From assembly GCA_045128055.1 (NCBI GenBank), contig JBGVRC010000135.1, positions 1 to 24,457 of the forward strand: 24,457 bases of DNA, read 5' to 3'. Every line of letters starts with the position of its first letter. Position 1 is the first letter of the stretch. The DNA is from Scatosoma sp045128055. Its GTDB lineage: Bacteria; Bacillota; Clostridia; Christensenellales; Borkfalkiaceae. Made by a program: the position numbers and the translations under genes. Below the pieces are notes generated by a model. It was not told the origin of the DNA. It searched no databases and saw nothing but the letters and a program-made list of their open reading frames with translations. Positions 23,901 through 24,457 of this stretch are shown here, one piece after another.

Positions 23901-24457
23901 ACTTTTTTAAATTCTCCTGCAACTTCTTTATAGCCAGCTTTCAACAAAACGTCTTTCATTGCTTTTACCGCAAAATCAAAAGCTTCGTTGTTGCTCGTAA
24001 AATGGAATTTATGTTTCATTTCACTGTTGTCAATCGACGCGTATGCATCAAATATCGCCAAATGCGGCTCCAACGTAAGCACTTTATCGCCTACGATTTT
24101 TCCCACAAGCTCGTCAATCCGTCCGTCGCCGTAGCCTGCGGGTACAAGTTCCCCCGTCGCCACGATTACGTCTTTAATATGGAAATAATCCGTCTTGTCA
24201 ACAAGCGCAATTATCGTCTTTTCCGCGGACTCGTCGCATTGTAAATAGTTTGCAGGGTCGTAAATGTATTTCAAACCGTTTACGCTACGCATAATATCCT
24301 GCACTCTTTCCAACGTATCGCCGTAAATATCCTTTTCGTTTTCGTGGTAAAGTTCTACGCCGTATTCCTTTGCGACGTCCGCCATTTTTTGCAAATATGT
24401 CATAACCGTTTCGCGTTTTTCGTATGCGTGAAAGAAGCTAAACATACGAATACGCGT
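23897..24457 (-). CDS. Sugar isomerase/epimerase-like TIM-barrel protein (AP_endonuc_2 fold), 5' end cut by window edge
   Basis: The visible 186 residues are the C-terminal part; the frame stays open to position 24457 (TRIRMFSFFHAY), so the start lies outside. The xylose-isomerase-like metal site is seen: Glu in ELYHENEKDIYGD, Asp in YIYDPANYLQ, His in DYFHIKDV and Glu in LTLEPHLAIF. Relatives isomerise or epimerise sugars. Some work with Gfo/Idh/MocA enzymes to break glycosidic bonds by elimination after oxidation. The reaction here is unknown. It overlaps the next gene by four bases. Confidence 0.88.
   Translation of the reverse strand, partial: TRIRMFSFFHAYEKRETVMTYLQKMADVAKEYGVELYHENEKDIYGDTLERVQDIMRSVNGLKYIYDPANYLQCDESAEKTIIALVDKTDYFHIKDVIVATGELVPAGYGDGRIDELVGKIVGDKVLTLEPHLAIFDAYASIDNSEMKHKFHFTSNNEAFDFAVKAMKDVLLKAGYKEVAGEFKKV

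Overview
The window looks like chromosomal DNA of an anaerobic, probably gut-associated clostridial member of the Bacillota. Three things support this: AGGAG-type ribosome sites, TTGACA/TATAAT-type promoters with 17-bp spacers, and protein families typical of such organisms (LytTR plus DUF3021, SHOCT membrane protein, Big_2-type surface protein, Cys-rich repeat lipoprotein). The finer taxonomic placement is a guess. The theme is L-rhamnose: releasing it from glycosides (right half) and catabolising it (left half).

Left, 1-6345, minus strand: an operon read right to left as rhaB (rhamnulokinase), rhaA (rhamnose isomerase), ackA (acetate kinase), a class II rhamnulose/fuculose-1-phosphate aldolase and a CoA-acylating aldehyde dehydrogenase that runs off the left edge. 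The aldolase C-terminus and the dehydrogenase N-terminus carry short amphipathic helices like those that target enzymes into bacterial microcompartments. The operon is therefore probably part of a rhamnose/fucose microcompartment locus whose shell genes lie beyond position 1. A divergent DeoR-family regulator (6610-7347) faces it across a promoter region holding an inverted repeat.

Middle, 7434-12567: a PHP-domain phosphoesterase, a repeat-rich spacer ending in a strong bidirectional terminator, a SHOCT membrane protein, an unusual repeat cluster, a secreted purple-acid-phosphatase-like lipoprotein, and a LytTR/DUF3021 regulatory pair with its own promoter and terminator.

Right, 12568-24457, minus strand: one tightly packed operon that enters from the right edge. 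It encodes a TIM-barrel sugar isomerase/epimerase (partial), two Gfo/Idh/MocA oxidoreductases, an atypical RpiB-family protein, a GH106-type and a GH78-type alpha-L-rhamnosidase, an SGNH esterase, a 44-residue peptide of unknown role and a secreted beta-helix protein. It ends in a frameshifted gene remnant and a terminator. The enzymes lack signal peptides, so oligosaccharides or rhamnosides are probably imported, de-esterified and cleaved inside the cell; released rhamnose would then feed the left-hand operon. The oxidoreductase/TIM-barrel set may add a redox-dependent way of opening glycosides. No transporter, shell protein, RNA gene, CRISPR array or transposase gene was found here.

The least explained signals are a pair of 61-nt intergenic elements with a covarying hairpin (1508-1568 and 9395-9455), the ATTTCAACGCGTACCTGG repeats at 9378-9538, the GCGATAT array at 8240-8437, the 44-residue peptide, and the RpiB homologue that lacks the usual active-site histidines.
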